Shown here: positions 41,321 to 55,130 of the stretch, piece after piece | Layout: the number at the start of each line of letters is the position of its first letter | Numbering within the stretch: position 1 is the stretch's first letter | Source of the DNA: Apteryx mantelli | Lineage: Eukaryota > Chordata > Aves > Apterygiformes > Apterygidae | Assembly: GCF_036417845.1 (NCBI RefSeq) | Contig: NC_089983.1 | Span: forward strand, 24,457,207-24,521,206 | Direction of reading: 5' to 3' | Length of the DNA: 64,000 nucleotides | The notes under the pieces: model-generated | What the model was told of the DNA's origin: nothing | The model's input: only the letters and a program-made list of their open reading frames with translations | The model's database searches: none | Translations under genes and position numbers: made by a program

Positions 41321-42075
41321 AATCTGCAGTTTCCTGACGATACAAAATTACTCATGGTAGACAGAACTAGAGCTGACTCGGAGCAATTGCCCAAGAGTCT
41401 CATGATACTGAGTGATAGGACAGTAAGATGACAGAGGAAATCCTATGTCAATAAATGCAAGCTAGTATAAGTAACAATGGAAACAACTCTAAACATACAC
41501 AATAATGGGCTCTAAATTAGCCTTTATCATTTGGAGTCATTGTGACTAGTTCTCTGCAAACATTAGCTTACTACTCAGAAGTAGTCAAAGAGGCTAACAA
41601 TGTTAGAAATTACTACAAAAGCAACTGAGAGGAAAGCAGAAGACCTCATTATGCCACTGTGTAAATCTCTGAGTACTGTGTACAGTTCTGGTTCATACAA
41701 AAAGGTAGAACTAGAAAATATATATACGAGGCTAAAAGAATATCCAGAGGTATGGAAAGACTTCTGTATTATGAGATATTTCCAACAAGAAAACAGGCTG
41801 AGAGAGGACAGTCTTCTGATCTGTAAGATCATGAGGGACATGTAGGAGGCCAACAGGAAATGATTATGCACTATTTGTCAATATACAAAACTTAAGGGAG
41901 ACCCAGTAAATGGTCAAGCAAGAGATTTAAAGCAAAGAGGAGGGAAGAACTTTTCAATATAAAGTTTTATTACATTGGACGGCTTGCTGCTGTAAAAATC
42001 TACAGAGCCGAAGACACAGATGTATTTAAATAGGGATTACAGGAATGAATGAATGAAGGGTATCAGTAGCTTTTA
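41321..42075 (+). mobile_element. Decayed CR1/L3-type LINE (3' part of ORF2, RT domain onward)
   Basis: About 750 bp of a plus-strand LINE remnant. Codons at 41330-41350 read FPDDTKL, a decayed copy of the FADDTKL reverse-transcriptase catalytic motif with both Asp codons retained. Further on are VNKCKLV (near 41446), GVIVTSSLQT (41532-41561), then a region matching the tail of CR1/L3 ORF2: LIMPLCKSL, VELEN, ENRLREDSLLICKIMRDM up to 41845. Stops and frameshifts interrupt it, so it is inactive. It keeps the pattern of the old CR1/L3 lineage found across amniotes rather than that of young avian CR1. The 5' limit is uncertain and may reach 41.2 kb. Confidence 0.8.
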
Positions 42076-45000
42076 AGCACAATGATTTCCTTTTCAGCTC
42101 CTACTTAAAAGGTGCCTGCCTGTTGCCTGCTGAAAGCTGCCAAAGAAAGGACACTCTTTACAAGCCTTGTTTCAAAAAGCACTGGTTCCCAGCCGTTGTG
42201 GAGAACAGGATGCCAGATTAAACGGACTTTCACTCTGACTCTGTACAGCCATTCAGATGGTTTAGTCCTTTCTTTCTACTCAGTTACATATGAGAAACCA
42301 AGGACAAACAGTACCTCTGAGGTATGAAAACATACTCCTACCTTTCCCTGCCCTCCCTGGGAGTAAAATCAGAAACTTAGTTCTGTATTTTCCTGTTTTG
42401 GTGTTTTTTTTATTCTCCTGAAGAGAATTTGAAAAAATGTTTTTTTCCCAGTTCTCTTATCATTTCGCTCTTCAGTGATTAGATCAATTCAGTAGACATA
42501 ATCCATATGCACTGGTCTATTCACATCAGCACTATCTTTCATTCTCCTTTACACAAAATTGGGGCAGTATATAGCAAGAGAAATCCTAAAGTGTAATAGC
42601 ATAAGCCATGCATAGAATCTAACTAAAAGACCTTGCATATTCACAGATCATCACAGAAATAAAATCTAAACAATTCTCTGACATCCTGGAATAGAAAGGA
42701 ATAGAGACTTCTCACTGAGAAAATTGGAAAAGCAATCTCAGAGATGCTTTAAAACTCAAATGACAGGTAAACATTTTACTTTGATAGTAGGAATTTCTAA
42801 GAACTATATTAAGAATACTCCAATTAAATATAAGAAACTAGAATTCTGTAAAGCAAATCTGAAGTGAGTTTGGCATAACTCCAAGAATCCCTGAAAACAA
42901 ACATATGATATATCAGCCGGAGTGGTAAAATCTAATATAAACAAAATCTGTACGGTTGACACTCTGATAGCCAGTATAGCTACTCAAAGATAAAGAAAAT
43001 AATTTGTTTCATACTTGATTTCAGCAATGGATAGTACTTCCATGGCCTTGTCTTGAACAGAATGGATATGATTTCTTTTTTGCTTAGACTGCAAAAGCAA
43101 AGCACTATAAACACTTTAAACTACATATTTTAAACAACAACAAAATAAAATTGTGTTTGCAAGTGTTGTAATAAACTGCACTCCAGTTTATATTCTAGAC
43201 CAAATTCTTTAAAAAACCCATATTTGAAAGACCTTTCTCTCAGTACCTCCCCTAGAATAGCTCTATAAGGGGTCTCTATGGTAGGTTTCCTCTGCACTCT
43301 CTGAGAACTATTAATTTACTTTTCCAACACAGCTAGAGAGATTACTAAATTTCATACTGCACACTGTAGTGTCTAGCTCCTTTTCACAACACTATCCTAA
43401 GAATCTCCGAAAATCATATACCAACCGTCTATCTTATGTGTGTGGCAGAGAATTTTGAGTCCTGTGGTAGAGATAAAAAGAAAAAAAAAAAAGGAGTAAT
43501 TGTTTAATTTACTCTTTTGTTTTACATTCTGGAAACACTGGAAAAAAATAACCAGTTTCAAACAGTTTCAGATTGCCCCCAGTGTGAAATTCCAACAGCT
43601 TAACATTTCTATTTACAGGCATTAAGGCCATCTATTTATCCTTATTCTTTAAACAAACGAATGAAAAACTTACTGTGCTGTCTATCTGTGTATAATACCC
43701 AGAATTCTGGAAATAATTTTCAGTAGCTGAGCCAGTATGTTATCACTGAGAACTACTTAGCATTTTTGTAGGTATTCTGCCTACTGATTTGTGTTATTTT
43801 CCTTTATTGTTGTTAATTTTTTAAAGCTATTTTTGATAGGTTTCCAAATGGTATAATGAGAGAAGCAGCTGAGTTTAAGCTAATAGACCTTGATGATTCT
43901 GGAGTATCATATTCTGACCAGAATTTCTCCCTTCAACTTTACCACTGAAGAGAGCATTGGACAGTAGAAAAATTTTGTCATGAGCTTTAGTAGTGTTCAA
44001 GAAAGCATGTGATAGCTTGGGAACATCTGAAAACGTTGCTATGTCAATACATCAAGACAGCAAGCACCTTTAAAGTAAACACAGGCCTCAGTGACAGGTT
44101 TGTCACACAGATCCATTCCTTCCTCTCTAATGTTTCACATTATCACTTAACACTGAGAAAAGTACAGATGAGTATAGTACACAGGCATCGCTTGGCTCAA
44201 TAAGAGGTGGAAAATGTGAGGCAGTATTTTCAACTGAATTTTCAATTTACAGATGCAAAAGCACTGTACATATAGGCATAGTCCTAGCCTTGCACTTTTC
44301 ATGCATCTTTCATAGACTCCTAAGAAAGGACAAAAATTGATGATTGATGTAAAAGATTTTGTTGACAATACAACTCATCTAAGTGACAGCTCAATTAATG
44401 TGTGGACCTGCAAAAAAAATGTGACTAATAATCAGTTACAAATTAATAACTGCCAGATACTCAAGTTCCATATTTTTGTAAGTGGTATTTTCCTTTATAA
44501 AAACTTGTAATTCATTTTTCATTTTAAACCAAGAGACTGGAAAGATTCTTGCCATCTATTTCCATCTATTACACAATACAAAAACCACTGTTTAAAGTTT
44601 CTGCATACCTCCAGTCCTTCACTTCACCCTCACAAAAAGAGGATGGGCTAGTGTACCAGCGATGACATTTCAAATTTCTGCATCGTCTAATATCTGAAGG
44701 CTATTTGAAAGCTCAGTAATGACATTTCACTGCTCATTACTTGTTCAGTTTTGACCACAATACTTAAATTAGCTTTTCCTTTTTTGCATACAGAATGTTT
44801 GTATGGATAGTGTATCTTTCACAGTGTCAGGGTGTTATTCACCTGACAATTTAATAATTCAAAAAAATGCGCATTTGTGTGCATATGTGTGTGTGTGCAG
44901 GGGAGCTGGACAAGACTGCGATCTATTCCCAGCAGCAAAGCTCAGAATTCTTAATAATGGATTATAGACTAGGTGACAGCTATGGTCTGTCTGTGGGAAG

Positions 45001-48000
45001 ATTCCTGTTGTGACATACTTCAGTCTCAATTATGGATTAGTACTGTTGCACACAGGCTTTTATCGTTCTAATAACTCTCAAGCCATTTGGAGACAGAGGA
45101 CTACAACACAAATCTACTAGACAACTTATGGATTGGCTCTGTCTTAAGGAAAATGGAGCTGGAAGTAAAGAAGTGACAAAGAACAGGAAATAGAACAAAT
45201 AAAATAAATCAGGAAAAAAAACCTTATTGTCAATTTTCAATAGATTTCTACTAAAGGTATTATTTCTAGGCCATGATCAGTATGCCTGGCAGTGCACTAC
45301 AACATGGGATATCAGATTGTACAAACAAACTCAATGCCATAGGAAGGATTAGAGGTAAACATTAAAATGCTCTATTTTGAAGAGTAAGAGAAGATAAGAT
45401 TTTCAAAAAGATGACCTTCCCCCATCAGTTAATAGTACTGCTGTCAACCAAGCAAAATAGGTATTATAAAGTTTATATGGGTAAATATTTTTCCAGGAAA
45501 ATAAAATTCTCATGAGTCTGATATCTTATTACATAAAACTTAATAGACGTAACCGTTGGATATATACTCGTGAAATAAACTGTTTTTTTCCACTGCTATT
45601 CTGATGAAAACCATATGCACATATACAGTAAAAACAAAATCTTACTTAATAAGCAAATATGCCAATTTTCCCAGAAGACCAGACACACTATGGATACAAA
45701 AGTCTTTTTAAAAAATACGCAGTTATAAACATTATAAAAGTTCCAGCATGAGTATATAAAAACATTCAGTGAAAAAGTCAACAATTTAAACAGAGAAAAG
45801 TAGAACTGAAGGCATTGTTAGGGACAGCATGTGCTCTCAGCCAACATAACAAATTCCAAAGGTATAAAAATTTATAACTAGTTTATTTACTCAAGACAAA
45901 CCTAATCCATCTACAGAGTTCTGTGAAACTCATGTAATTTTCTACTTGTACAACTTTATGTATTTCCTAGCAGTGGAAATCAGAAAAGTCCTAAGGGTAT
46001 TTGCATATATTTCAAAAGTTCTAGAAAATAAGTGATTATTATAGATAAGTGATTCTTAAATGGAAAAAGAAAACTCAAATTTTGCTACTTAAGAACATAG
46101 ATGAAGACTTCTGATGCATCTTATAACAAATAAGGCAAATCAATTCAGCCTTATGTTTGTAAAACTGAAATTGTATTGACTGTAAAAAGGAATCTGTGGA
46201 ATATCCAATTATTATAATTTTTACAAAAAAAGAATAGGACTACTTTTAAAGCACCACATACATGGTTTTAGAAGTCTGTGGACTTGATTCAAAGTTAAAA
46301 CAAAGTCAGTGGGTCAAGACCTACAGTGCATGTTTTCATATGCCACTTCCTTTGATTTTGTTATTTTAGAAAGTGGATCATCATCCTAATGTTTCACTGA
46401 TCAAATATAATGACCCCACTCCTGCTATCCTTATTTGTGGCAGCCACATTAGGAGGGAGATTAGTGTGCCCCAGGATGAGCACAATCAAAATTCTCATAC
46501 TTAAAATAATGTTCAGGTTTCTTGCAATTTTGTTTGTGAAGTTGCTTATTTCAATTTCAGAAAATATTTCCAGTATATACTCGCATTTCCAGTAGAGTGT
46601 CAATGTCACATGATTGAAAATGCTCTATTAACATTGTCCTGGATTTCATTAAATGACATCTGAAAAAGTTATTCATGAGCAGTTTCAGAAAACAGAACTC
46701 TGCCAGTACATTCAGATGGTGAACAGTCAGAAGAATTCCCAGGGTATCTTCTTAACTCTCATGCTCAAGATTTGTAAACACTTTCTCTAAATATAGAGTA
46801 GGGTCTGGTCGGCAGTTAACTCTTCACTCTGAACAAGGTCCTGCAAATGTTGTGTGTTAACATGATGCTGCTCCTCTTAGCTATTGCACCTCAGGTTGAA
46901 GATCAGTGGAGCTAATTTAAACAGAACTCTTTCTCAGTATTCCAGATTTTCTGTTCAGTGACTAATATTTTCTAAGATACAGTTCTTCCATCTCTTGCCT
47001 GTAGTCACAAGTTAGGGTGAAGCTCAGACTCTCGGTTTACTTTCCTATACTTCTATCCTTCAGATCTCACATTATATTAGATCACTTGACACTTCACTTT
47101 CTGTGGTACTACCTCCTCTATTTGCCACCAGGTAAAAAGGATTTACCCTAAACATCAAGTTCTTTAGATCTGTTTTAAAGACTCAACAGAGAACTTGCTT
47201 CAAGAAAAGAGAACAGTGATTTCAGAAATCAGCAAGGAAGATCACTTATCCCAGACTTCTCTCCTATGAAGTCTATCAGTTGAAGTGCTTTAATAAAATC
47301 AAAGCTAAAAGAGTCACTTAAAAGTTCTAGCCTATCCACTTTGTCTTCTGCATAAAATGCTTAAGGGTTCCTACATTATCCCCCTCTGAACCACAGGAGA
47401 ACTGATGATCCAATCTGAAGCCTCTTGAAATTGCTGCAAATGGCCTATGTAAAGGGAAAATAAAATAATAATAATAAAACAATTTTTCTTAACCTTTATG
47501 GTTGGTCAAGGAGACAGGACACTCCCAAAAAAATTAGAGTTGTTATGCAAGTTGTTAAGCAAGTCAGCTAAAAAGTGAAACTGATTTCTGCCCAATCCTT
47601 ACAGAACTTGTTGATTTTCAAGAAAAGCTGGTAGTAAGAGAATTAAGATTCAGTAGTCAGATGCATATTGCTAAAGTAGATGAAAGAAAAGCCTTACATC
47701 AATATTTATCTATTACTTTATTTCAGGCTGATTTGCCTTAAAGCACAAAGCAAAGCATCCATAAAACATTATTATTATTAGATCATTCAGTGTTCCAAAG
47801 GTATTTCTATGTTAGTGTTAGGGTTTTTTTTATCCTTGTCAATACCTAATAGGTTTTGATGAGAATCTTCTGCTGGTTGAATTTGAGATCATGCTCGTGT
47901 AGATTTATTCATATTTTGATACAATATGTCAATATGCTGCACCAGGTTTGTGCTCCAAGATTTTCTGACATCCTCTATTCAGCATTTCAAAGGCATTAAA

Positions 48001-49162
48001 AAAAAGCAATGGGGTATTCTGTCAAAAATTAGCAAGAAGCACATCAAAATAGCATTGATCTTCACATAAACATCCTATTGATATGGCAATCACTTGCAAT
48101 CAAATTAGTACGGCTACTTACTGTATTTTTCCTGACATCTACTACTACTTAGAAAATGATACATGACCACTATGTGACCCATGATGGATTCCAGCTCACA
48201 AACTTCTGATCTATGCCAATCTTTAAGTTTTAGCATTACATACTCTACCCAATTTTGACTAACAAGCTACTTAGTAGATCTCAGTTACAAATATTCCTTG
48301 TATTGAAAGTATTGTTTAATTTTGCTCTCCGGGGTAAAAGCTTTGTTGTACCGCAAGAATAAAGCATGTGCCCTTCCTTAATGAGCAGAGAGATGAGCCA
48401 ATAGGAGCCACTATTCAGCTTTCCAAGTGAAGTTTTACTGCAAAAAAAATACAATGTATTTCTTAAACACTATCTTCATTTTATACCAATTTTTTTTTTT
48501 TTCCTGTTTGGAACTCATTAAACAAATTCACCACAATTAGGGTTTTGTTTTTTTAAGTTCAAGTATCAAAATTTATCAAGCTTTTTAAAATTCATTTGAA
48601 TTTCCATAGAGAGAAGGACTAAATAGTACATCTTTAACCTAGGCAATATATTTAATTTTTGTAACCATATTACTAGCTATCCTGAAATGAGCTAAAATCT
48701 CACATTTTATTAGAACTAGCACTGTTTCTCCTGTTTCCTTACTATCAACTGCATTGTTTGCTTTAATAGTTTTTTCTGACTCATGTTTTCTATTTTCCTG
48801 AAAATCATGACAGTTTCCATACCTAGAAATAATATTTATCAGAATTTGACAATCCTACTGAAATTAGAATGTAATCTGTGCTATGCAGTATAGTCACATT
48901 TTCTGTATTATTAATTTATTGCATTAGAGCTCCACCATCTACGAAATATATGGATCGTACAGTACTGAAATGTTATTTTCAAGCTGTGATATTTATAAAG
49001 CACCACCAAGGCCATAACGACTATCATCCCTACACACAGCTGCTTCATAGAGCCCCCTTTAAAGCATTTATAAGCAAGCACAGAGTGAACAGCTGAGTTG
49101 TGTTTTGCATTTAGTTGCGCATTTCTCTTAGCTCACATACAGCAGAGTCACCTGGCATGGAG
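42076..49162. other. Intergenic non-coding DNA
   Basis: AT-rich with only short frames. Simple repeats include (TG)n near 44.88 kb and (AAT)n near 47.47 kb. No conserved exon, RNA gene or clear mobile element is recognised. Confidence 0.55.
44875..44899. repeat. (TG)n microsatellite, interrupted
   Basis: TG-rich run with interruptions (TTTGTGTGCATATGTGTGTG). Confidence 0.85.
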
Positions 49163-49164
49163 TT

Positions 49165-49196
49165 CCTTTTTTTTTTTTTTTTTCCCCCTCCTCTCC
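49165..49196. repeat. Poly(T)-poly(C) pyrimidine tract
   Basis: Seventeen T followed by CCCCCTCCTCTCC, an uninterrupted pyrimidine tract of about 32 nt. A similar T11-CCCCCTCCTCC tract lies in an RBM45 intron at 62396-62417. Confidence 0.9.
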
Positions 49197-52100
49197 GGTC
49201 TTCCACAGCTTCAGCTACCAGAACTGCGTTAAGTGTTTGGAAGCACTTCTGTGCTTCAGATGCAATACAGTATCAGGCTGACTCCAAAAGTCCTAATCCC
49301 GTTTGTAACTCAAGCTTCTGCTGCTGTATTTGTCCCTGCCAAAATTAGAGGTGGTGGACGAGCTATTTGACCTGAATTTGTACTGTAAGTTATTCTGATA
49401 AGTTCAAGACAGCTACAACTAGGGAGTGGACCGTCAGCACGAGGAGAAGGAACAGAATCATCACACAGTAGAAAACTGAAAAAGAAGTTACCCAACAACA
49501 TAAAACAACCCAACAGAAAGCACATGTTTTGAATGACAGATACTGCTGTAAAAATAAACCTGGTGCCACAATACTAAATTATGTGCATACAAAAAGTATA
49601 CTGTGCATAATAGAGTCAGTGAGAAGAGCTCTATGTTGTATATTCCAAAACAAAGGAGAAATAAGAGATAAAAGGATAAAGGAAGTTACTACAAATCCAC
49701 TTAAGAGTTTCTGTGGTTCATTTGTGATAGACATCTGTCCAAAAGACCCCAAATCCCTCCACCCAAACCTAAACTTAAAGCATTTGGCTTCCAGAGCATA
49801 CTAGTTCTCTCCATCTTTTCTGTCTTGATATGTCTCTTTCACACCATCCTGCTTTCCTGATATCTGAACTGACCTTCCCCCAGGAAACTCCCATGCCTTA
49901 CCTCTTATTAGATTGCCCATTTCCTATTTTATTGCCTCAAAATCAGAACACTTTAACATCTTCCTTGTTTTCCTCTTACTTTGTCTATCTTTCCTCTGGT
50001 CCTCTTCCTATTTTCTGCTCATTATCTCACTCTCAATCCTTTACATTACTATTTTCTACTGAGATTTTTGTCAAGAAATAGTATAAAGAGGTGTTCCGTG
50101 TGCATTGTTTTCAGGTGTCTCATAATAAATTTTCACTCTGAGTATGATTATTTCTGCAAGCAAAAATAGATGATTCATATTTCAAAACCAAAAGAGACTA
50201 TGAAGAAATGAACTGTTTACAAAAATAATACAGAAAAAAAAAGTTAAACTAGGATTCTCCTCTCTCTTAATTACTTAAACTAAATATCGAAATAGTATTG
50301 TTAACCTATGTTTCTGAAAATTAGAATTATCTCAAGGTATATCAATCTGTCAGGAAAAAAAATTGTTGAAACAATTCTATATTCAGGTTAATTATCTTAG
50401 AACCTGTTATAGATTTTCAAAAGTAGTATCAGTTTTGAGTTGCATCCTACATATGCACATCCAGGAGACCAGTGATCTCTGCTGGAACCGGGTGGTTTGC
50501 CTAGCAATACTGCAGACCACTCTTTGTCCCTGTGCTCCAATGAGGTTAAGTGAACATGGCATCATTAACCCTCTGTCATTCATTTATTATTTCTTCTCCG
50601 GTTTATTTTTTGGGGAAAAAAAAAACATCAGTACAAATACAGTTCAAATTTGAGATTCTGTGGAAAACTTGAGCAGAATGTTTGACAGAGTTTAAAAAAT
50701 GCAGATAAAAAGTTCAGAAAAATGGTATCCTGAGAACGTAAAATGTTTAATTTTCCTGAATTGGACCTTGCACAAAATTACATGCTGTTTTCAGCTTCAA
50801 CAGCTTCCATTTACATATGATCATTCCTTCTCCTTTTGACTCCTACAATACTTACTCATTTAGCAGTCGAAAGAGCGTAGGTTCCCAGCAGTGCAGACAT
50901 TGGATGATATCCTTATAGACACAGAAGTAACATGACAGAACACCTTGGGTCAGAAAGCAGACCATTAAGAGGGAGAAGGAGGAAGCATGCAAGCGAAACC
51001 CGATTCCATTGTGCCTGCAGTCCTAGGCTCTGCCCCCACTTCAGGTACTCTAGCACTGGCTTGTGCAACTGAAGAGAAAGGTCTCAAGTAGGAGCCGCAA
51101 GACCCAGTGAAGTGAACAGTAATTACAGACTCATAGAACACTTACTGAATAAACAGCCCCTTGAGAATGGCCTTTTTTCATTTAATGATCAGAAATACTT
51201 TAATGCAAACATTCAGGCAACATACGCAAGTATCTTTCTCCCATTTACACAAAGACTCTTCTGCTGATCAAGCAGATATGATTCAATAAATGGATAATAT
51301 AATTCCTGCTGGACATCATTTAGAGTAATACATGAAACCTGTATTTTCTCATTTTCAAAAGCTACAAAAGCTCCATTCAAGGTCAGCAGAAACTATGGCT
51401 GATGAACACAGCAGAAATCCAAGTCACTTACAGATAAGCATACTGAATTTCAGTTACTAACATTAAAGCATTATTACTAAGAAACCATAAACAAAAAAAT
51501 CTAAACAATTTTGGCCAGTTTGCTAACCACTAGCAAAAGTGCTAGTGTGCTAGTGCATATGTGCTACAGTTTCTAGTACAGATATCTAATGTTCATTCTG
51601 TCTGTAGACACAGAGTTTGGCCTACCAATAAGAAGACCTGTAAATACAGCATGCCGGCTACTTAACAGTAGTGCTATATAACAGTTTAGAACAGGGAGTG
51701 ACTGATACCATATCTAATCAAAACTGCTGGGGGAATTTAAAACAGCAAAGTGTATTTACACAAACTGAGATTTAGCAGAAGACTAGTACATCTGTGCTTT
51801 CAGGAAATACGCTGAACCCTAAGGACAGCAAGTGATGATTTTGGTTTTAAAGATCTTCTAAAAGATGTTACCAGAACAGTACAAATGACTCCATGTAATT
51901 CCCTCATAGACTGATTCAACAATGACTAAGAACAAAAAACACTGTCTGCTTGCAGAGTTACTCCTTAGGGCATCTTGAAGCCTCAGTACTGAAAACAGGG
52001 AAATTTCTTTTCTCTGAGTACCATCCCAGTTCTGGTTAGTTTATAAAGACCTAACCAAACAAGCAACCAACCAAAATTACTCCATAATCCAAAGTATGAC

Positions 52101-52564
52101 TCTGTAAACTGATCATTCCTAGGGGAGTGGGGTGGCCTACAATTCCTATAGACATACGATAAAAGAAAGGTTTGAGAACCATTTGAAAATGGTACTGTTC
52201 TTTCTATTTTGTAACACTAATCCAAGTTGTAAAGGGTATCTTGATGTGCTTTCAATGCTCTCTCAAGTTTGAATCATTCTAACAGTCGATTCTTCCTGCA
52301 GATGCAGGATGTCCGAACTGTGACACCAGAAACTTCAATTTTCAGAGTATTTACACTCCTGGGGGATGTCTACATGACCTAAACAAACAGGCATCCAAGT
52401 TCAGTGTCACTTTAGACTGGGGATCCTGACATAGGAGAGAGACTCATCAAAAAGGCCAATTAGAGCACACAGACTAGGAGCACTCCTTTTTTCCACGGAC
52501 TATGCAGAGATTCTAGGTATTTAACCTAGTATACACAGGCCTACAGTTATCCTTCTATGTTTTT

Positions 52565-52586
52565 AAAAAAAAAAAAAAAAAAAAAA
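52565..52586. repeat. Poly(A) run of 22
   Basis: Uninterrupted A-run preceded by TTTT. No retroposed gene sequence is recognised immediately upstream. Confidence 0.95.
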
Positions 52587-53404
52587 GCTTTAAAACACAC
52601 ACAGCTTTGAGCAAACACCACTTCTGCATTTTACATCCAAGATTTCTAATCAGATTACTGAAAATAAATGCATGAGCCCCCTGAACTCAAAGGAAAAGTT
52701 TGGTTTAAATGATTGTGTAGCATCAAGCACATATTTTTGTATGTTCATCCAAAAAGAATCAAACCTCTTGCACATATACTGGAAAGATGCTTGCTTAGGC
52801 ACAGTACATCCCCCTCTCTAGGCTATATTTTAGCTTTATCTGAACATGCGCATACACTGCATCATACACGTTCAGCAGCATGTGTCAGACCTGCTATACA
52901 AGCACACAGTGCCTCTGTCATGTTTGCAAAGTAAGACCGATGTTTTCTAAAAATATTGGGCCTATTGCACACATGTAGGCTGTATAGTTAACCTACAAAG
53001 CTGCAGTTTGAACAGTTCTGGAATTTTGGATGTAATGCAGCCTGGTCAGAACTATTTCCCTGAGCAAATAGAGGAAAACCCCAAATTCTACTCAAAATTT
53101 GTGACGAGGAATGGGAAAAAAAAACCCTAAACTTTCTCAGAAGAACCCCAAAGAAATGGCAACCCTCCTCACAGAAGATCTCTGGGTCAGAGTGAGAGAT
53201 AGGATCCAATTCTCCAAGTTTAATCATAAATCAGTTTCATTCACTATATAATTTCCAACATCTACAAGAAATTAAGCAGGCATTTTACAGACACTCTCCA
53301 TTAACCATGCAGCCCTGATTTAATTTCATCATTTGTGCTGAATGAAGTGACTGCTCTCAGGGGGGAGGGGGGAACTGCTGGTGAGTCATGGAGGACTGCA
53401 TCTT

Positions 53405-53431
53405 AATACATATTAGAATACATATTAGAAT
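53405..53431. repeat. Tandem duplication of ATACATATTAGA
   Basis: Two adjacent copies of a 12-bp unit. Confidence 0.9.
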
Positions 53432-54289
53432 GAAGACGAGCAAAATAAGGTTTCTTAGGCAACCGTTATTTTGCAGCTTCCTAATATCTGCGCATTTGGC
53501 AGTGCAATCTTATTCTAATATTCTTTTAACTTAAAAAATAATATTGCTTTGAGCTTTTTAAATAGTTTCTGCCACTTTAAAGTTCTGAACCAATTGCAGC
53601 AGCAGCCCTCTTTTATTCTCATACACCCTCTCGAATGCAAGAGAATTTATTTATATCTCTTTATAAAATTGGTAGGAAATAAAGAAAAACTATCTGAATG
53701 TGGCTGTATCTTATAGAGATTCACAGTATATTCTTGTACTTACTAAACATGTTATAAATAAAGCATGCTTTAAAATATTTGCTGCCTAAGTAGTTATGTA
53801 TTCTGCCTGTAAATACTGTTCTAATTGCATTAATTTGGTAGTAGCTGAACTCTCACTACATTGCTAGATGGTTAACCTAGGTTTGTACTGCTATATTTTG
53901 AGATAACTGACTGTAAAGCACTGAAAGGTAAAGTGGTAAACTGTGAGTAAGCATATCATCCAATAAAAAAATATTGCATCAAACTCCGCTCTTCTGCCCC
54001 TTACCCTTACTGCCCCAAGCCCATAACCAAACCCCAACCAGGAGGTTTGCCTTAAAGGGTACAGGTCTTTTGCTGTTGCAGAACAGTCAATTTAAAAAGG
54101 GTTTCTCCCTCATCTCCGAGCTACTTATAATCAGAGGCACTACTCAATACCTTCTCACATCCTTTTTCCTCTTTGAAAAAAACAAGAAAACAAGAGAAGA
54201 CGACCATCTGTTGTAGGCGAAAAAATAGCTTAAATTAATGGAGACATTAAACAAAACTCCAATTAGGAGGTGTTGTGCTTCTGCACATT

Positions 54290-55130
54290 GACTATTTAGA
54301 TTGGGAGAAACAGTTGTTTGGGGCACCAGAAAGGAGGCCAAAAAGGGTTCCTGATGTTGTCAGAAAGAAGAAAGGGGCCTGAAAAGGTGAAGAGCCTGGA
54401 TGTGGGGGAAAATCCAGGATAGAGATCAGAGATGAGGGGAAACGAATGCTGAAGGATGCCCAGGAACCTTGGCCAGTAATAGCCAAGACCGGTAGCTGTG
54501 AGCAAGTGGCACAGCACAAACCGACACAACTTTCTGCCTGACCTCCCTGGAGCAGCAGTGATCTCCCTGCTGGGAAGGAAGTCAAGACTAAGTGAACATA
54601 ACACTGCAGAGGTTGCATGTGAGCAAGTGCGTGAAATAATCAGGTAGGGTAAAAGCTCTAATCTTGCTGGTTCTTAAATAAAGCTCTGTATCCAGATCCA
54701 CTACAGCATGTCGTTTACTCTCTCACCTGCGAGACCACCCCCCTTAGGGCAAACAACTCCCCACCTCACTAAAGTTGTGCACGCTGGCTGCCAGCTGACT
54801 ATCCTGCATGCCTGGTGACTAAGGGAGTAAGACCTGAATTCACACCACTTTCCCTGTATGCCTGGGATTTCTTTGGAAGGAAACAGTCCTAAAGATGCTC
54901 AGGGATGGGCCTCCAGGATACTCCAGTAGATCTCCCCATGCTGATGATCAAGGGAGCTGAACTGGAGGAGCTGGGAAGGGAGGCATATCACAGGGCACAC
55001 TTGTCCTCCAGCATACACGCAATTAGAATTTACCAAGTAGTAGAAATTCAGTGTTCTGTGGACACACAGGGGAACAGAAATAAAGCATTCTTTTATACAG
55101 CCCCAAAGCTAGACTTAGTGCTCTAACATA
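54290..55130. other. GC-richer block, possible old LTR-like insertion
   Basis: About 840 bp richer in G and C than its surroundings. It contains a plus-strand AATAAA (54677-54682) followed by a C-rich segment (CACCTGCGAGACCACCCCCC), loosely like an LTR R-U5 boundary. There are no terminal repeats, primer-binding site or retroviral coding remains that I can see. It could equally be unique DNA. Confidence 0.22.
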
